From positions 1 through 6,332 of the forward strand of contig JAADFA010000143.1 in assembly GCA_013153135.1 (NCBI GenBank): a stretch of DNA of 6,332 bases, given 5' to 3'. Shown here piece after piece: positions 5,225 to 6,332 of the stretch (the stretch's first letter is position 1; each line of letters opens with the position of its first letter). The stretch is from Chloroflexota bacterium (GTDB lineage: Bacteria > Chloroflexota > Anaerolineae > Anaerolineales > DRMV01). The position numbers and the translations under genes are program-made. The notes under the pieces were generated by a model, which did not search any database, was not told the DNA's origin, and saw nothing but the letters and a program-made list of their open reading frames with translations.

Positions 5225-5967
5225 TCGGCCCACACCTCACGCAGGACCTGCCGCGCCCATTCCCGCACCTGCTCCCAAGAGACGCCTCGCGCCGCGGCCT
5301 GCAGGGCCTGATACCGACTCGCGAGGGCGTGCTCCCAACCATCCGGCGAAGGGCCATCCAAAACCAGCTGTGGGGCCTCACCTAACCCCAATACCAAGCG
5401 CGTGCGCCCCCGCGGCCAGCGCGCGGCCACCACGAGCGCGAGCGGCGCATCCGCGTCTGAGAACCGTGGTCGATGTGCGACGCGCGGGGCCAAGGGCACG
5501 CGCACCGCGGTCATCAAGCGCGGGCCTGTGGTGTACCAGGCCCGCAACGCGTACACATCCCCTAAGGGGATGACCTCTTCACCCTCGGGCGTCATCCACA
5601 GGGTATTTGCATCCAGGGCCATCAGCCCTGCGGCCAGGGGCGTCGCCCCGTGCGCGGCCATGAGGGTACCCGCGACGGTCGCGCGCGCAGCGATCTCTGG
5701 CGGAGCCGTGGCCCGTACCAACGCGGCCAGCCCTGCGGGCAAAGAGTCCTGCCTTGCCAGCCGGGCCAAAGGAACCGTCGCGCCAATACGCAGCCACGCG
5801 CCCCGGTCGCGCTCGATAGCATCAAGTCCCAAGCCGCGCACATCCACCCAAACGCGGTCCGGGTCATCCGCGTCTGGGATATGCGTCCCCCCGCCCATGG
5901 GGCGGGCGTTAGGTTGCTGGAGCCACGCCAGGGCTTCATCGAAGTGTTGCGGTCGATAGATAGGCAT
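5221..5967 (-). CDS. FAD-binding protein of the molybdopterin dehydrogenase medium-subunit family (CoxM-like)
   Basis: 248 aa. The order of motifs follows the FAD_binding_5 domain of CO, xanthine and aldehyde dehydrogenase medium subunits: MPIYRP and FDEALAWL (1-16), PMGGGTHIP (23-31, matching the usual AGGTDLL loop), WLRIGATVPLARLA (58-71) and RATVAGTLMAA (95-105, matching RNxATIGGNLAxA), then ALDANTLW (117-124). In the family this subunit passes electrons between the FeS subunit and FAD. The C-terminal part (~167-248) is shorter than the normal CO_deh_flav_C domain, as family members are usually about 280-300 aa. Several flavin-contact residues differ (IGGN is VAGT, GGTD is GGTH). No molybdenum or 2Fe-2S subunit is visible here; they could lie beyond the right edge. 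GAGGAG 8 bases before the ATG supports this start, and the site overlaps the stop of the upstream gene. Its own stop overlaps the GT-C start. It may bind FAD, or be a diverged relative with a different role. Confidence 0.85.
   Translation of the reverse strand: MPIYRPQHFDEALAWLQQPNARPMGGGTHIPDADDPDRVWVDVRGLGLDAIERDRGAWLRIGATVPLARLARQDSLPAGLAALVRATAPPEIAARATVAGTLMAAHGATPLAAGLMALDANTLWMTPEGEEVIPLGDVYALRAWYTTGPRLMTAVRVPLAPRVAHRPRFSDADAPLALVVAARWPRGRTRLVLGLGEAPQLVLDGPSPDGWEHALASRYQALQAAARGVSWEQVREWARQVLREVWAE
5233..5238 (-). promoter_or_regulatory. Ribosome binding site for the GT-C gene, inside the FAD-binding gene
   Basis: GAGGTG on the minus strand lies 8 bases before ATG 5224 and within the last codons of the FAD-binding gene. 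It favours ATG 5224 over GTG 5233, which has no suitable upstream site, and with the ATGA overlap it supports coupled translation. Confidence 0.6.
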
Positions 5968-5975
5968 GAGGCCTT

Positions 5976-5981
5976 CTCCTC
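5976..5981 (-). promoter_or_regulatory. Ribosome binding site for the FAD-binding gene
   Basis: GAGGAG on the minus strand lies 8 bases before ATG 5967. It overlaps the TGA of the upstream membrane-protein gene (5982-5980), so ribosomes finishing that gene end directly on this site. This indicates one polycistronic mRNA. Confidence 0.75.
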
Positions 5982-6332
5982 AGGTCATAGCGAACAAAGC
6001 AATGATGGCCAGCACGGACGCGAGAAGGGCGAAGAACCACACCACGTAGACCAACCAGCGAGCAGCCCGCACGAGCCCCGCGTCGGGCGCGTGCGTAGTC
6101 ATCCATTGTTCCCACGCTTCCGCGCGCCACGCCAAAAGGCCAGCCTCAATGGCCTCGGGTGGGAGCGAAGGCCCTGCATCATCGATTGCCGTCGAGGGGA
6201 CGTCCTCATCCGCGCCCACGTCCGGCGTGGCCGGAGCCGCTTTGGCAGGCACAGGTGCCTCGTCAGCGGGATGCGCCTCAGGCTCGGACGGGAGCGCGCT
6301 CGCGGCTACAGGTGCTCTATCAGCAGAAGAGA
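5980..6332 (-). CDS. C-terminally anchored membrane protein, 5' end beyond the window
   Basis: 116 residues are visible with no stop up to the right edge. A GTG at 6252 is in frame but has no ribosome binding site, and the upstream part has the same Ala/Pro/acidic composition, so the gene most likely starts outside the window. The first ~80 visible residues are low-complexity and acidic, rich in Ala, Pro, Glu and Asp, with an imperfect repeat (ADRAPV and ADEAPV, 19 residues apart). A Trp-containing, probably amphipathic helix follows (around LLAWRAEAWEQW, visible residues 65-76). A single hydrophobic segment from about WLVYVVWFFALLASV (from visible residue 92) runs almost to the C terminus. 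Arginines just before it suggest the long N-terminal part is cytoplasmic, giving a tail-anchored topology. I do not recognise a family. It is the first visible gene of the operon with the FAD-binding and GT-C genes, 12 bases before the next start. Confidence 0.65.
   Translation of the reverse strand, partial: SSADRAPVAASALPSEPEAHPADEAPVPAKAAPATPDVGADEDVPSTAIDDAGPSLPPEAIEAGLLAWRAEAWEQWMTTHAPDAGLVRAARWLVYVVWFFALLASVLAIIALFAMT

Noticed and set aside
4770..5730. Recurrent AACGCGGCCA-like words
   Set aside because: They are scattered rather than regularly spaced, and in the minus-strand genes they encode Ala/Leu-rich helices, so codon bias explains them better than a repeat family or CRISPR.

Overview
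This window looks like an ordinary chromosomal segment of a GC-rich bacterium, most plausibly a member of the Chloroflexota (Anaerolineae-like). That placement is an inference. It rests on the high GC with abundant CGCG words, a CapA-like protein whose distinctive motifs I associate from memory with that phylum, and the mix of envelope glycosyltransferases. There is no rRNA or other decisive marker here. I see no CRISPR array, insertion sequence, phage gene or toxin-antitoxin pair.

Layout. Positions 1-146 are a short non-coding stretch ending in a near-consensus sigma70 promoter. This drives a tRNA-Gln(UUG) gene at 147-218, followed by an intrinsic terminator (229-257). A GT4 glycosyltransferase on the minus strand (256-1473) ends inside that terminator's T-tract. 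A 76-bp divergent promoter region (1474-1549) separates it from a plus-strand pair: a DUF123/GIY-YIG-like protein (1550-2071) and a secreted CapA-like protein (2097-3740). The CapA stop codon overlaps the stop codon of a convergent minus-strand operon. In transcription order that operon is a 5'-truncated C-terminally membrane-anchored protein (5980-6332, running off the right edge), a small FAD-binding protein of the molybdopterin-dehydrogenase medium-subunit family (5221-5967), and a polytopic GT-C-type membrane glycosyltransferase (3737-5224). Almost every base between 256 and 6332 is coding.

How the genes fit together. Two putative glycosyltransferases, one cytosolic nucleotide-sugar-dependent GT4 and one membrane GT-C, and an exported CapA-like protein suggest a role in the cell envelope or glycolipids. 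They lie in three transcription units, so a single shared pathway is not shown. The DUF123 protein and the FAD-binding protein have no obvious connection to the envelope.

Points most worth a second look: the FAD-binding subunit with no molybdenum or iron-sulfur partner in view, translationally coupled to a glycosyltransferase; the altered metal-site motifs in the CapA-like protein and its unassigned N-terminal domain; the tandem Trp-Trp repeat tail on the GT4 enzyme; and the compact divergent promoter with a probable leaderless mRNA. I do not see strong evidence for a wholly new system.
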